Below, piece by piece: positions 35,294 to 44,095 of a stretch of 64,000 bases of DNA; positions within the stretch are counted from its first letter, which is position 1; each line of letters starts with the position of its first letter. The position numbers and the translations under genes are program-made. Origin of the DNA: Peribacillus frigoritolerans (GTDB taxonomy: Bacteria > Bacillota > Bacilli > Bacillales > DSM-1321); contig NZ_CP158190.1 in NCBI RefSeq assembly GCF_040250305.1, positions 776,001 to 840,000 on the forward strand, written 5' to 3'. The notes beneath the pieces were generated by a model. It was not told the DNA's origin, did no database searches, and worked only from the letters and a program-made list of their open reading frames with translations.

Positions 35294-36325
35294 ATGAAAA
35301 ATATAAAGAAATTAATAAAATATATCGGAGTAATTATTATATTAGTACTAATCATAGCACTTTTTTCCCCTACATGGACTCCGCATATAAAAGGTGATAA
35401 CAGTATAAGTGCATTAGAACAAGTAGAGATAAATGGAAGTAGTCATGAAATTATGATACGTGGCAATGATAAGGATAATCCAGTTATTATTTTTGTACAT
35501 GGAGGACCCGGATGTCCGGAAATACCATATGCCGATAAATACCAAGACTTATTGGAAACCAATTTTACGGTTGTTAATTACGACCAAAGAGCAAGTGGAA
35601 AATCATATCATTTTTTGGAGGACTATTCTAATCTTTCATCAGACTTACTGGTAGAGGACTTATTGGCTATGACCGATTATATATCAGAACGTCTTGGCAA
35701 AGAAAAGGTAATACTAATTGGTCATTCTTATGGTACATATATTGCAATGCAAGCTGCCTATAAAGCCCCTGAAAAATATGAAGCATATATTGGTATTGGA
35801 CAGATGAGTGATACAACAGAAAGCGAGATTGACAGTTTGAACTACAGTATTAATCAGGCTCAAAATGTTGGTAATACGGATGATGTTTTATATTTACAAG
35901 GGTTAACTGAAAAAATCAAAAATGGCGATACGTTTACCCCACGAAATTATGTTATGAAATATGGTGGGGCTTCAAGACTTATTGATAACCCCGATGGTGA
36001 TAACATAGGTATTTTATTGAGTAGTGAGTATAACTTATTAGATGTAATCCGTTATAACTATGGGTTATCCTATTCTCAAAAGACTTTGTTAAAGGAAGTA
36101 TTAAAAAATCCATTACCTACTATAGTAACGAAACTTAAATTACCGTGCTATTTTATCATGGGTAAATATGACTATATGACTTCATCTAATGCAGCAAAAA
36201 AATATTTTGATATGATTGAAGCAAATAAAAAAGAATTTATTACTTTTGAACAATCAGCTCATTATCCACAATTTGAAGAGAAGGAAAAATTTTATGAATG
36301 GATGTGCGATACATTCATAAAATAA
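35294..36325 (+). CDS. Alpha/beta hydrolase, proline iminopeptidase-like
   Basis: This 343-residue protein has one N-terminal membrane anchor (YIGVIIILVLIIALFSPTW). The catalytic domain shows the oxyanion motif HGGPGCPE, NYDQRASGKS, nucleophile GHSYG near residue 146, a candidate acid in GKYDYMTS and histidine in QSAHYP. HGGPG and DQRxxGxS place it near proline iminopeptidases. It probably acts outside the membrane, though the substrate is unknown. A full repeat (F) follows 63 bases after the stop. Confidence 0.82.
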   Translation: MKNIKKLIKYIGVIIILVLIIALFSPTWTPHIKGDNSISALEQVEINGSSHEIMIRGNDKDNPVIIFVHGGPGCPEIPYADKYQDLLETNFTVVNYDQRASGKSYHFLEDYSNLSSDLLVEDLLAMTDYISERLGKEKVILIGHSYGTYIAMQAAYKAPEKYEAYIGIGQMSDTTESEIDSLNYSINQAQNVGNTDDVLYLQGLTEKIKNGDTFTPRNYVMKYGGASRLIDNPDGDNIGILLSSEYNLLDVIRYNYGLSYSQKTLLKEVLKNPLPTIVTKLKLPCYFIMGKYDYMTSSNAAKKYFDMIEANKKEFITFEQSAHYPQFEEKEKFYEWMCDTFIK

Positions 36326-36388
36326 ATATAAATAAATAGGGTAGCTTTTTTCTTACCTTGAAAGAGAGATTGTGAAGGATTGTACTTA

Positions 36389-36468
36389 AACTAACGGGTG
36401 CGTTAGCTGAAGATCGGAGCTGTCTTTAAGACAGCTTTTTCTTATGGAACTAAAGGGGCAGGTTAGTT
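36389..36468 (+). repeat. Bipartite repeat, full copy F
   Basis: AACTAACGGGTGCGTTAGCT, hairpin GAGCTGTCTTTAAGACAGCT, right half GAACTAAAGGGGCAGGTTAG and TT. It is directly preceded by TTGTGAAGGATTGTACTT (36370-36387), a flank also seen at 42162 and 45936 and inverted at 49213. Confidence 0.92.
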
Positions 36469-36556
36469 GAAGAACATTATTTCTAATAAATCCATTATTT
36501 GTTAATATAGAGGTAACTAATGATTTGCTTTTGAAATAAAAATGAGGGGGAATACA

Positions 36557-37156
36557 ATGAAACGAATGCCATTCGAACAACCAACCGACCATTATGATGA
36601 AAAGGTTTTTTCAATAGATGAACAACTTTGTGCATTATTAAAACAACGTAAGGAAATTTCAAATAATGATCCAGGTTTTCCACCTCATAAAAATATCTCA
36701 AATTGGGCAAAAAGGTTCGGACTGTACGAAGATTTGTTAAATTCGGTATTCGGTACATTGAGAAATGATGAAGAATTTAGACCACGTGTTGAACCAAAAG
36801 ATTTTAGACGGCATTTACCCATCTTAAAATCAGTTGATAAAGGTGAATATTTATATACCGTAACTTTTATTCGGCAATATCAGAATGCAAGCGTGGTTCA
36901 TCTTAATATCGATTGGGATTCGACGAAGGAGTCACCATACGACGGGCATCAACACAATTTTTTCGAATTGTTTTTAGGAGAACAATATGATTGTCGATGG
37001 GATACTGGAAGTGGTTCAACAGGACAATTCGTATATAGTTTTATCGTGTCTCCGCCGTTACCTGACGATATTTCAGGACTTGATTTAGTTTTTAGAGAAT
37101 ATAGCGTGCCTTTTGGGGACAAACCCACAGGTCTAGAGATTTCAATGCATTTGTAA
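36557..37156 (+). CDS. Hypothetical protein (199 aa)
   Basis: This soluble protein has a helical N-terminal half (IDEQLCALLKQRKEI, NISNWAKRFGLYEDLLNSVF) and a beta-rich C-terminal half (YTVTFIRQYQNASVVHLNI). ATG 36557 is chosen because AGGGGG lies 7 bases upstream. The family was not recognised. It forms one unit between repeats F and G. Confidence 0.7.
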   Translation: MKRMPFEQPTDHYDEKVFSIDEQLCALLKQRKEISNNDPGFPPHKNISNWAKRFGLYEDLLNSVFGTLRNDEEFRPRVEPKDFRRHLPILKSVDKGEYLYTVTFIRQYQNASVVHLNIDWDSTKESPYDGHQHNFFELFLGEQYDCRWDTGSGSTGQFVYSFIVSPPLPDDISGLDLVFREYSVPFGDKPTGLEISMHL

Positions 37157-37213
37157 TAATTTCTAAAGAGTGATTTACTTCATTATTGGGAGATATTGGA
37201 AGCCTCCCTTTCT

Positions 37214-37288
37214 TAATTGTGCGTTTGCTGAAGATTGGAGCTGTCTTTAAGGCAGCTTTTTTTATAGAACTAAAGGGGGAGGTTAGTT
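37214..37288 (+). repeat. Bipartite repeat, copy G with degenerate left half
   Basis: AATTGTGCGTTTGCTGAAGA, hairpin GAGCTGTCTTTAAGGCAGCT, right half GAACTAAAGGGGGAGGTTAG and TT. Confidence 0.85.
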
Positions 37289-37352
37289 GAATAAGGAAAT
37301 ATTTGGATTGAGGTAGATATAAGTAGAAAAGTTAAGAATAAGGGGTGATTTT

Positions 37353-37552
37353 TTGGAGAAAAATATTGGGGATGTAGATTTTTTTAAACAAGTAGTAAAA
37401 AGACTTTGCAAAAAAAAGAAACCTTAATTGAAATCATCGAGAACGTAATGGTTATTAGCATTAAGAATCATTTAAAAGATGGAGTAGACTTAGATTGTTT
37501 TAATATTTTAAACCTTATTTACCGAACAATTGGACCTTTAGAAGAGAGCTGA
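37353..37552 (+). pseudogene. Small gene broken at an A8 run
   Basis: TTG 37353 after AAGGGGTGA starts LEKNIGDVDFFKQVVKRLC, which stops soon after the run of eight A at 37410-37417. With nine A the frame would continue as KKKETLIEIIENVMVISIKN and on to TGA 37552, giving about 66 residues. A one-base slip in a homopolymer is the simplest explanation. A second short frame (EIELLRLMQSAFYFDYSNE, ending at 37638) begins at the end of this one. Families unknown. Confidence 0.5.
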
Positions 37553-37785
37553 ACAAACAAGAAATAGAATTATTGAGGCTTATGCAGAGTGCATTTTATT
37601 TTGATTATAGCAATGAAATGAATACCATTTGGCGATGAATTATTTACTAAGTTTTTAATGTTTTTACTGATATATGCAAAGTTACCAGTACACTAATAAA
37701 GTAATAAGGTTTATTTCAGTAAAATAAGGTATATTATATTTGTTGAATAGATTCTCTTTAAAGACAAGAAAAGTAGGTGAACAAA

Positions 37786-37935
37786 GTGGGAAAATATCAA
37801 TTGGATACCAAAGGTAAGGTAGCTGTGACAAAGTTTCATGAAAAACAGAAGCCTGCCAAATTTGATAAAAAGCAGCAACTTGAAAAAATACGTGCGGAGT
37901 ATTTGAAAAAGAAGCAAAAACAAACAGATAAATAA
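37786..37935 (+). CDS. Very basic small protein (49 aa)
   Basis: GTG 37786 follows AAGTAGGTGA and encodes a lysine-rich soluble peptide (MGKYQLDTKGKVAVTKFHEK, C-terminal KKKQKQTDK). A terminator follows 13 bases after the stop, which supports a real gene. Length and charge would fit a nucleic-acid-binding or ribosome-associated peptide, but no family is recognised. Confidence 0.6.
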   Translation: MGKYQLDTKGKVAVTKFHEKQKPAKFDKKQQLEKIRAEYLKKKQKQTDK

Positions 37936-37947
37936 TATGAATGAAAA

Positions 37948-37980
37948 CATAGGAAGACTAAAATCTCCCTATGTTTTTCT
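37948..37980 (+). terminator. Terminator of small basic protein gene
   Basis: AACATAGGAAGA and TCTCCCTATGTT form a stem with one mismatch, followed by T residues. Confidence 0.75.
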
Positions 37981-37994
37981 TATTCGAAGTTCTT

Positions 37995-38222
37995 TTAGAG
38001 TTTATTATTCCCATAAATTTCAGATTCGGTGACAAAAAACTCGTCATCAGATATCCATTCCTCACTAAAAATTTCAGTAGCAGAATCAATAGACCAGCCG
38101 TTATTTTGGATACACCAGTAATCTCCAACAGAAATTTTTAAAACATTTGGATACTCACTTGGCTTAGGTAGCTGAATAAAAAGATAAGTCTCGATCTTTT
38201 CAGCAAGATACTTTCTCAACAC
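37995..38222 (-). CDS. Hypothetical protein (75 aa), minus strand
   Basis: The frame starts at GTG 38222 with a weak GTGTGGG upstream and encodes an acidic protein with several aromatic residues (GDYWCIQNNGWSIDSATEIF). It resembles short immunity-type or SMI1-like fragments only loosely, so no function is assigned. It faces the small basic gene, sharing the stem-loop at 37948-37980. Confidence 0.4.
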   Translation of the reverse strand: MLRKYLAEKIETYLFIQLPKPSEYPNVLKISVGDYWCIQNNGWSIDSATEIFSEEWISDDEFFVTESEIYGNNKL

Positions 38223-38235
38223 CCCACACTCAAAG

Positions 38236-38983
38236 AAAGTCAGGGAATACCAATGCGCTGAATTTACTTCTAATAACTTAAAGGTAAACCAATGAGTAAA
38301 CCTATAAAAAACCTACTATATCAACGTTTATATGTTAAAAGGTTTACAGGTTTATGCAATTATTGAATTCTTATATAAAAAAATAGATAGATGATGAGTT
38401 AGAGTTAGCCTTAGACAAAATTAGCTTATCAATCATCATTAGAAAGTTTGAAAATCGCTTAGAATGGTTTTCTGAACACACAAAGCTGATTAATAAGCAT
38501 AGATGGAATGTAGCAAGCTACCAGCGTTTAGCTTAAAAGCTTTTATTGCTAGTAGTTTTCTTACCACAGCTAAACATTTCTGATATGCTCCAATAAAAAA
38601 TAAAGCAACGCATTCCAATATAGAAACGGCTGCTTTAATTCATACTTTCAATTTTACGCTTGACGAGTTTTTTATAAAAATGGCTACGGTTTTGGTTACG
38701 TTTCTAAATAGTTGTAAATCAACTCTAGTCAAATGCGATAGTTAAGAAACATTGTATTCATCGTAAGAACTAATATAGAATAATTTAAAATAATTGGGAA
38801 AATATACCTCAAATAAATAAACTGCAATCTATTAAATTGTTGATATATCAATGTTTCTAACGTGTTTTTTGATGAATTTATAAACTTAGTTACGTTATTG
38901 ATTACGTTTTTCCCAATTTTCTGTATATGGTGCAAACAAAAACAAGAAAATAGGTAAGTTATTCATCGTTCAAATTTTATGGG
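38236..38983. other. Region without intact genes
   Basis: The stretch is very AT-rich. One stop-free segment (38388-38535, reading DDELELALDKISLS and HRWNVASYQRLA) looks like the 3' end of a lost gene. GGTTACGTTTCT (38694) and GATTACGTTTTTCCC (38900) are similar short motifs about 200 bases apart. The minus-strand frame 38729-38935 lacks a ribosome binding site. Confidence 0.4.
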
Positions 38984-39032
38984 GCTGGAAACTGCTCCAT
39001 TTTCTAATGGAACTAAAGGGGCAGGATTGCTT
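38981..39032 (+). repeat. Bipartite repeat, copy H (right part only)
   Basis: A hairpin-like GGGGCTGGAAACTGCTCC is followed by GAACTAAAGGGGCAGGATTG and CTTAAGAAGG. No left half-site is present. Confidence 0.7.
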
Positions 39033-39091
39033 AAGAAGGATTATTACCCTTTTTTGTGGAATTAGTTTGCTTTTATAAGGGGAGGTATCTG

Positions 39092-39598
39092 GTGAAAAAA
39101 ATTGTCATTATTGGTTCGGGGGGTTCTGGAAAATCCACTTTGGCAAAGCAGTTAGGCGAAAAGTCAAAAAGAAATGTTTATCATCTTGATGCATTATTCT
39201 GGAAACCTAATTGGATAGGTGTTCCAAGAGATGAACAAAGAAGAGTTCAAAAAGAATTAGTTAAAGAAGAAGAATGGATAATTGATGGGAACTATGGTGG
39301 GACAATGGAGATAAGACTTAATGCAGCAGATACAATAATCTTTCTCGATATTCCGAGAACAATTTGCGTCTTTCGTGCATTTAAAAGAATGCTTCAATAT
39401 CGAAATAAAACAAGACCAGATATGGGAGAGGGTTGCGAAGAAAGGTTTTCCTTTGAGTTTTTTAAATGGATATGGGAATATCCCAAGACGAAAAGACCTA
39501 AAATTTTAGAGAGACTTGATCAGTTGTCTAAAGATAAAGAAGTTATTATCTTAAAATCACCAAAAGAAGTTCAATATTTTTTGGAAAAAGTGCAATAA
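39092..39598 (+). CDS. P-loop kinase-like protein (DNA topology modulation/FlaR type)
   Basis: This 168-residue protein starts at GTG 39092, 7 bases after GGGGAGG. The Walker A motif GSGGSGKSTLAKQL begins near residue 8, followed by YHLDALFWKPNW and IIDGNYGGTMEIRL. These are hallmarks of the adenylate-kinase-like family annotated as DNA topology modulation protein FlaR. The ADTIIFLDIPR segment is the Walker B-like strand. The true substrate of this family is unclear. Repeat I begins 14 bases after the stop. Confidence 0.82.
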   Translation: MKKIVIIGSGGSGKSTLAKQLGEKSKRNVYHLDALFWKPNWIGVPRDEQRRVQKELVKEEEWIIDGNYGGTMEIRLNAADTIIFLDIPRTICVFRAFKRMLQYRNKTRPDMGEGCEERFSFEFFKWIWEYPKTKRPKILERLDQLSKDKEVIILKSPKEVQYFLEKVQ

Positions 39599-39612
39599 CT
39601 ATAACTTTTTGT

Positions 39613-39694
39613 TTAGCTAACAGGTGCTTTAACTGAAGATCGGAGCTGTCTTTAAGGCAGCTTTTTCTTATGGAACTAACGGGGCAGGTTAGGT
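39613..39694 (+). repeat. Bipartite repeat, full copy I
   Basis: TTAGCTAACAGGTGCTTTAA on the left, hairpin GAGCTGTCTTTAAGGCAGCT, right half GAACTAACGGGGCAGGTTAG then GT. Confidence 0.9.
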
Positions 39695-39768
39695 CATTAA
39701 GAATCTAATGAAATATATGGTATAATATGTAATAAATATACATAAGACCTAACAAGGGAGAGTTATTA

Positions 39769-40302
39769 ATGTTTCCAATATTAGAGACAGAAAGACTAAT
39801 ACTAAGAGAAATAAAAAAAGAGGATGCAGAAGGTATTTTCGCTTGTTTTTCTAACAACAATGTAACACGTTATTATGGGCAAGAAACATTACGGAGTATA
39901 GAACAAGCAGAGAAGTTCGTTGATTTCTTTTCAAAAAACTACGATGAACAAAGAGGCATACGCTGGGGGATTGAAAGAAAAGAGACCAAAGGTATAATTG
40001 GAACAATTGGCTTTAATGCTTGGTTGCCTAAACATAAAAGAGCAGAAATAGGGTATGAAATCCATCCAGAGCAGTGGAGAAAAGGATATACTTCAGAAGC
40101 AATAGCTAAAGTTCTTTCATATGGCTTTGATGTTATGGATTTAACTCGTATAGGTGCTGTTGTATTTATTGACAATGAAGCATCTAATAATTTACTAATT
40201 AAAATTGGTTTTCAAAAAGAGGGAGTTTTGAAGAAATATATGTATCAAAATGGTGAAGCACACGATACCTATGTCTATTCATTACTCGAAAGTAATAATT
40301 AA
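39769..40302 (+). CDS. GNAT N-acetyltransferase (RimJ/RimL type)
   Basis: This 177-residue enzyme transfers an acetyl group from acetyl-CoA to an amine. The start ETERLILREIKKEDAEGIF and the acetyl-CoA loop HPEQWRKGYTSEAI (near residue 105) define the Acetyltransf_3 group, with NEASNNLLIKIGFQKEGVLK near the end. GGGAGAG precedes the ATG, 75 bases after repeat I. Members modify ribosomal proteins, antibiotics or small amines; the substrate here is unknown. Confidence 0.9.
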   Translation: MFPILETERLILREIKKEDAEGIFACFSNNNVTRYYGQETLRSIEQAEKFVDFFSKNYDEQRGIRWGIERKETKGIIGTIGFNAWLPKHKRAEIGYEIHPEQWRKGYTSEAIAKVLSYGFDVMDLTRIGAVVFIDNEASNNLLIKIGFQKEGVLKKYMYQNGEAHDTYVYSLLESNN

Positions 40303-40314
40303 TTAAAGTTCTTC

Positions 40315-40390
40315 AGCCAACAGGTGCGTTCGTTTAACAAAGGGTTGCTGCGGCAGCCTTTTTCTAATGGAACTAAAGGGACAGGTTAGT
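40315..40390 (+). repeat. Bipartite repeat, full copy J
   Basis: AGCCAACAGGTGCGTTCGTT on the left, hairpin GGGTTGCTGCGGCAGCC, right half GAACTAAAGGGACAGGTTAG then TG. Confidence 0.87.
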
Positions 40391-40460
40391 GGAATAACTG
40401 AAAACTAAAGGGACATTTGTTAATGTTATAGAAGTGAAAAGATAAAAGTTGAGGTAATAT

Positions 40461-41390
40461 ATGGATGAAATTATAAAAACTCTTCGAGACAGAATAAAGT
40501 TTTTAAAAAACGCCACTAAAATTGAAAAACTATCAAAAGGGTACTCTCCCGATAAAAAATATGTGGTTTATGTTGATGATAACAAATTTTTGTTACGGGT
40601 ATATGATATGGTGGGGCATGAAAAGAAGAAGGCAGAGTTTCAAATATTGAACAAAATGAAACAGTATAATGTTCAATCATCACAACCGATTGATATAGGT
40701 ATTATTGAAGCGTTAAACGCCGGTTATAATATTTACTCTTATATCGATGGTATAGATGCAAAAGAGGCAATACATACACTTAAAGAAGAAGAACAATATA
40801 AAATTGGAATGGAAGCAGGTATACAACTATCGAGGATGCATTTATATGAAGCTCCTTCAACAGTTAAAAACTGGTATGAACGAGCGATGGATAAGCATTA
40901 TAGATATCTAAATGCTTACAAATCTTGTGGAATAAAGATTAAAAATGAAGAAAAGATTATTGATTTTATTGAAAAGAATAAACATCATGTAAAATATCGT
41001 TCCAATCACTTGCAGCATGATGATTTTCATCTGGAGAATATTATTGTGAATGATAAGCAGTATGCTGGTGTAATTGATTTTAATAATTTTGATTGGGGGG
41101 ACCCATATCATGACTTTGTAAAAGTAGCATTATTTCAAAGGGAATTAAGCGTTCCATTTTCAATTGGACAAATTGAAGGATATTTTGTTGGTAGTGTTCC
41201 TGAAGATTTTTGGATGCTTTATTCTATCTATACGGGAATGGTTATCTTTTCATCAGTTGTATGGTCTTTACGATTTGCACCAGACAATTTAGATGCAATG
41301 ATAACACGATTATACGTTGTGTTGGAAGACCACAAAGATTTTGAATTACTAAAACCTACATGGTATGAACCAAATAAGTTATTAAACTAA
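40461..41390 (+). CDS. Aminoglycoside phosphotransferase family protein
   Basis: This 309-residue kinase-fold protein has the Brenner-type catalytic motif HDDFHLENIIV near residue 190 and the metal-binding IDFNNFDWGDPYHDF near 212. The N-lobe includes YVVYVDDNKFLLRVYDM. It could phosphorylate an antibiotic, a sugar or another small molecule. The ATG at 40461 follows GAGG, 71 bases after repeat J. Its stop codon TAA lies inside the first bases of repeat K (AACTAAC). Confidence 0.85.
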   Translation: MDEIIKTLRDRIKFLKNATKIEKLSKGYSPDKKYVVYVDDNKFLLRVYDMVGHEKKKAEFQILNKMKQYNVQSSQPIDIGIIEALNAGYNIYSYIDGIDAKEAIHTLKEEEQYKIGMEAGIQLSRMHLYEAPSTVKNWYERAMDKHYRYLNAYKSCGIKIKNEEKIIDFIEKNKHHVKYRSNHLQHDDFHLENIIVNDKQYAGVIDFNNFDWGDPYHDFVKVALFQRELSVPFSIGQIEGYFVGSVPEDFWMLYSIYTGMVIFSSVVWSLRFAPDNLDAMITRLYVVLEDHKDFELLKPTWYEPNKLLN

Positions 41391-41458
41391 CAGGTGCTTT
41401 AATAAGGGAGGTTGCTGCGGCAGCCCTTTACTTATGGAACTAAAGGAGCAGTTTAGTT
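41385..41458 (+). repeat. Bipartite repeat, full copy K, overlapping a stop codon
   Basis: AACTAACAGGTGCTTTAATA on the left, hairpin GGTTGCTGCGGCAGCCC, right half GAACTAAAGGAGCAGTTTAG and TT. The first six bases AACTAA encode the last residue and stop of the upstream gene. Confidence 0.9.
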
Positions 41459-41521
41459 AATCAAGGAAAATAAAAGAGAATAGTAGAATAAGCTTTTACT
41501 ATTTAATTGGGGGATACTTGT

Positions 41522-42085
41522 ATGATAAAAAAGATTTATGTTGTTAGACATTGTGAAGCACAGGGCCAATCTTCTGAAGCACGATTAACAAAAAAAGGAT
41601 TGAAACAAGCGAAATATTTATCTGAATTTTTCTCCAATACTAAAATTGACCGAATCATATCAAGTCCATTTTTACGTGCTATTCAATCAGCAGAACCAAT
41701 AAGTAAGAAAAAAAACTTGAAAATAGAGATTGATGAACGTTTGTCAGAACGCACACTAAGTACAACGGACTTACCTGACTGGTTTGAAAAACTTAAAGCA
41801 ACGTTCAATGATATGGAGTTGAAATTTGAAGGAGGAGAGTCGAGTCAAGAAGCAATGAACCGAATAGTAAACGTTGTAGGTGAAGTGTTTAAAAGTGAAA
41901 CTGAAAACACAATAATCGTTACTCACGGAAATTTAATGTCTTTACTGCTAAAGAATTATAATAATAACTTTGATTTTGAATGTTGGAAGAATCTTAGTAA
42001 TCCTGACGTCTTTCAATTAACTTTTACAAAAAATGATGTAAATATGGAACGTATATGGCAAGAAGAAACAATAATAAATATTTGA
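41522..42085 (+). CDS. Histidine phosphatase family protein
   Basis: This 187-residue enzyme of the phosphoglycerate mutase-like superfamily has the phospho-acceptor motif VVRHCEAQG near residue 7 (RHC in place of the usual RHG). SSPFLRAIQSAEPI follows, then the second histidine in VTHGNLMSLLL near 140. ATG 41522 is chosen because GGGGGA lies 8 bases upstream. It starts 64 bases after repeat K. Substrate unknown. Confidence 0.87.
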   Translation: MIKKIYVVRHCEAQGQSSEARLTKKGLKQAKYLSEFFSNTKIDRIISSPFLRAIQSAEPISKKKNLKIEIDERLSERTLSTTDLPDWFEKLKATFNDMELKFEGGESSQEAMNRIVNVVGEVFKSETENTIIVTHGNLMSLLLKNYNNNFDFECWKNLSNPDVFQLTFTKNDVNMERIWQEETIINI

Positions 42086-42105
42086 TTAGGCGTATTATTT
42101 TGTTC

Positions 42106-42161
42106 AACTAACAAGGGATTTAATCAATAAGGGAGTTGCATGGCAGCTCTTGTTCTTATAT
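42106..42161 (+). repeat. Bipartite repeat, copy L, cut before the right half
   Basis: AACTAACAAGGGATTTAATC and AATAAGG, hairpin GAGTTGCATGGCAGCTC, then CTTATA. The expected right half is replaced by TTTGTGAAGGATGTACTTAA. The IS110 element begins within the next 130 bases. Confidence 0.8.
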
Positions 42162-42307
42162 TTGTGAAGGATGTACTTAAACTACCATGAAAATAGACTT
42201 CTGGAATTTAGGGGAAAAGGCAATACTTAAGAAGACGCAGCTCATTGTTTTTTTAAAAAGGGGAGAGCGCCTAATTTACTGATTTATTGTAGGTAAGTGG
42301 ACTGAAT

Positions 42308-43531
42308 TTAAGATGCTTCAGGTTCTTGTAACGTAACTGTGTATCCTAAACTTTCAAGTCTTCTTAGTGAGTGCCGAAAAATTGATTGTTGTCTCTGCTT
42401 ATCAAAGTAGTCTTCGCCTAAGTCTACATACATTTCTTTTCGAGTTAAGAGATAATAGGAGATACGTAACATGGCATGAGCGACTACTATTCCTGCTCGT
42501 TTCTTACCTTTTCGTGATGCTGTACGCCTATACAGTGCTCCGAGATAGTTTTTAGATCCTCTTACAGAATGAGCTGCTTCTGTTAATGCTGATCTCAAAT
42601 ACTTGTTTCCTTTTTTTGTTTTAGCCGATTTTCTTTTTCCCGCACTTTCGTTATGCCCAGGAACTAGTCCTGCCCAAGAACACATATGAGCTGCACTTGG
42701 AAACTGTTTCTTAATATCAGTCCCAATTTCAGATAAAATTTGCTCAGCCATTCTTGTAGCTATGCCAGGAATAGAGTCTAATCGTTCCACATCTTCTTGA
42801 TAGGAGCTTACTCTTTCCTCGACCTCTTGGTCGAGCATCTCGATTTGCTCTGTTAAAAAATCAATATGCTTTAAAATGGTTTTTAACATGAGGCGTTGAT
42901 GCGAATTGATATAACCTTTAAGGGCGAGTTCTAGTTCATCTTTCTTCTTTTTCATTGTGCGTCGAGCAAAGTTTGCTAGTTTTTCAGGGTCTTCTTCACC
43001 TTCGGCAATTGCGTTAAGCATGTCACGAGCCGAAACACCCATAACGTCTGAAACCACTGAGCCTAGCTTAATATTTGCGCCCTCTAACACTTTTTGGATG
43101 CGATTATGTTGTCTAGCACGTTCTTCAATGATACTTCTACGGTACCGAACTAGTTCACGTAGTTCCCGTTGATTTCGATCTGGAATGTAACTAGCTTTTA
43201 GAAGTCCATGACGAAGAAGTTTGGCAATCCATTCTGCATCTTTAACATCTGTTTTACGCCCTGGCACTGCTTTCATATGTTGAGCATTCACAACTAAAAA
43301 CTCAATCTCTTCAGCTTCTAATAAATTAACAATAGGTTTCCAATATACACTGGTACTCTCCATGGCAACATGAGTACAGTTATTCTGTTTAATCCAATCC
43401 ACTAACTGAATTAGAAAAACAGTTTTTGTTGAAAACGTTTGAATCTCCTTTCCTTCTGGTGTCATAATACATGCAGTAATATTGTCCTTATGGACATCCA
43501 TACCACATGCTCTTTCAATGACTACTTCCAT
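42308..43531 (-). CDS. IS110 family transposase
   Basis: This 407-residue DEDD recombinase starts at ATG 43531 after AAAGGATG. The RuvC-like N-terminal domain has GMDVHKDNITA, AMESTSVYWKP and GRKTDVKDAEWIAKLL, which supply the acidic residues. The C-terminal transposase_20 domain has SIPGIATRMAEQILSEIG, WAGLVPGHNESAGKRKS and GNKYLRSALTEAA, including the candidate nucleophilic serine. It appears intact. IS110 enzymes insert site-specifically, guided by a bridge RNA encoded in the element's non-coding end. Confidence 0.93.
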   Translation of the reverse strand: MEVVIERACGMDVHKDNITACIMTPEGKEIQTFSTKTVFLIQLVDWIKQNNCTHVAMESTSVYWKPIVNLLEAEEIEFLVVNAQHMKAVPGRKTDVKDAEWIAKLLRHGLLKASYIPDRNQRELRELVRYRRSIIEERARQHNRIQKVLEGANIKLGSVVSDVMGVSARDMLNAIAEGEEDPEKLANFARRTMKKKKDELELALKGYINSHQRLMLKTILKHIDFLTEQIEMLDQEVEERVSSYQEDVERLDSIPGIATRMAEQILSEIGTDIKKQFPSAAHMCSWAGLVPGHNESAGKRKSAKTKKGNKYLRSALTEAAHSVRGSKNYLGALYRRTASRKGKKRAGIVVAHAMLRISYYLLTRKEMYVDLGEDYFDKQRQQSIFRHSLRRLESLGYTVTLQEPEAS

Positions 43532-43785
43532 TGAAAACATCCTTTCTACGGCTCTCAATATAATTGGAGGCTGGTGCAAAAACCAGAATAGGATTAATCT
43601 ACCATGTGTGCTTCCCGTAAGGGAGCGACAGTCAGTGGTGCACCTTGGTCGTTGGAGTCAGACTAACGGATGGGCTCTAACGCACCATAGTTCATCGACC
43701 TTCCTCTCCCAGCCGTAGAATCAGTATTGACCGTTCTGAACCATTTTCATTCTCTGTGGTGAAGCGCTGATTTTTGCGCTTCATG
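43532..43785 (-). ncRNA. Candidate IS110 bridge RNA region
   Basis: About 250 non-coding bases precede the transposase start. They contain several possible hairpins, including GTGCTTCCCGTAAGGGAGC (43608-43626) and GAAGCGCTGATTTTTGCGC then TTC (43761-43782). In IS110-group elements this end is transcribed as the bridge (seeker) RNA that pairs with target and donor. Position and size support the call; exact ends and loops were not determined. Confidence 0.5.
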
Positions 43786-43788
43786 GAT

Positions 43789-43867
43789 GGCTAACGGGTG
43801 CATTAGCTGAAGATCATAGCTGTCTTTTAGGCAGCTTTTTCTTATAGAACTAAAGGGCAGGATAGTT
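43789..43867 (+). repeat. Bipartite repeat, full copy M
   Basis: GGCTAACGGGTGCATTAGCT, hairpin TAGCTGTCTTTTAGGCAGCT, right half GAACTAAAGGGCAGGATAG and TT. It follows the IS110 element directly. Confidence 0.88.
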
Positions 43868-43957
43868 AAAGAGTGCTGTTTGACCTTTGTTCAGCAATTG
43901 GGCCATGTTCTTGAATAAGAGAAGAGATTAATCGTAAGAATCGAACTATAAGTTATT

Positions 43958-43980
43958 CAATTAACGGGGGCAGGATAGCG
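43958..43980 (+). repeat. Solo half-site of the bipartite repeat
   Basis: CAATTAACGGGGGCAGGATA then GCG. Just upstream, GTTCAGCAATTGGGCCA (43891-43907) belongs to another small repeat also seen at 47092 and 61349. Confidence 0.65.
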
Positions 43981-44095
43981 CAATATTTTGCTTGCAGTTA
44001 TAATGTTCAAAAACGGATATTTACTGGCTCCAATTCATATGATGTTTACCAGTGACCTGTGTCGAAATATTCTAAAAAGGGAGGTAAGGTGTGTA

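Larger units (their letters stand above)
42170..43790 (-). mobile_element. IS110 family insertion sequence (ends not resolved)
   Basis: The transposase gene occupies 42308-43531, and about 250 bases upstream of it (43532-43785) are non-coding and structured, as expected for the bridge-RNA end of an IS110-group element. IS110 elements lack clear terminal inverted repeats, so the borders are approximate. The element lies between repeat L, which lacks its right half, and full repeat M. Confidence 0.8.

Noticed and set aside
38729..38935. 68-residue minus-strand frame
   Set aside because: Very AT-rich, no ribosome binding site, and no recognisable motif.
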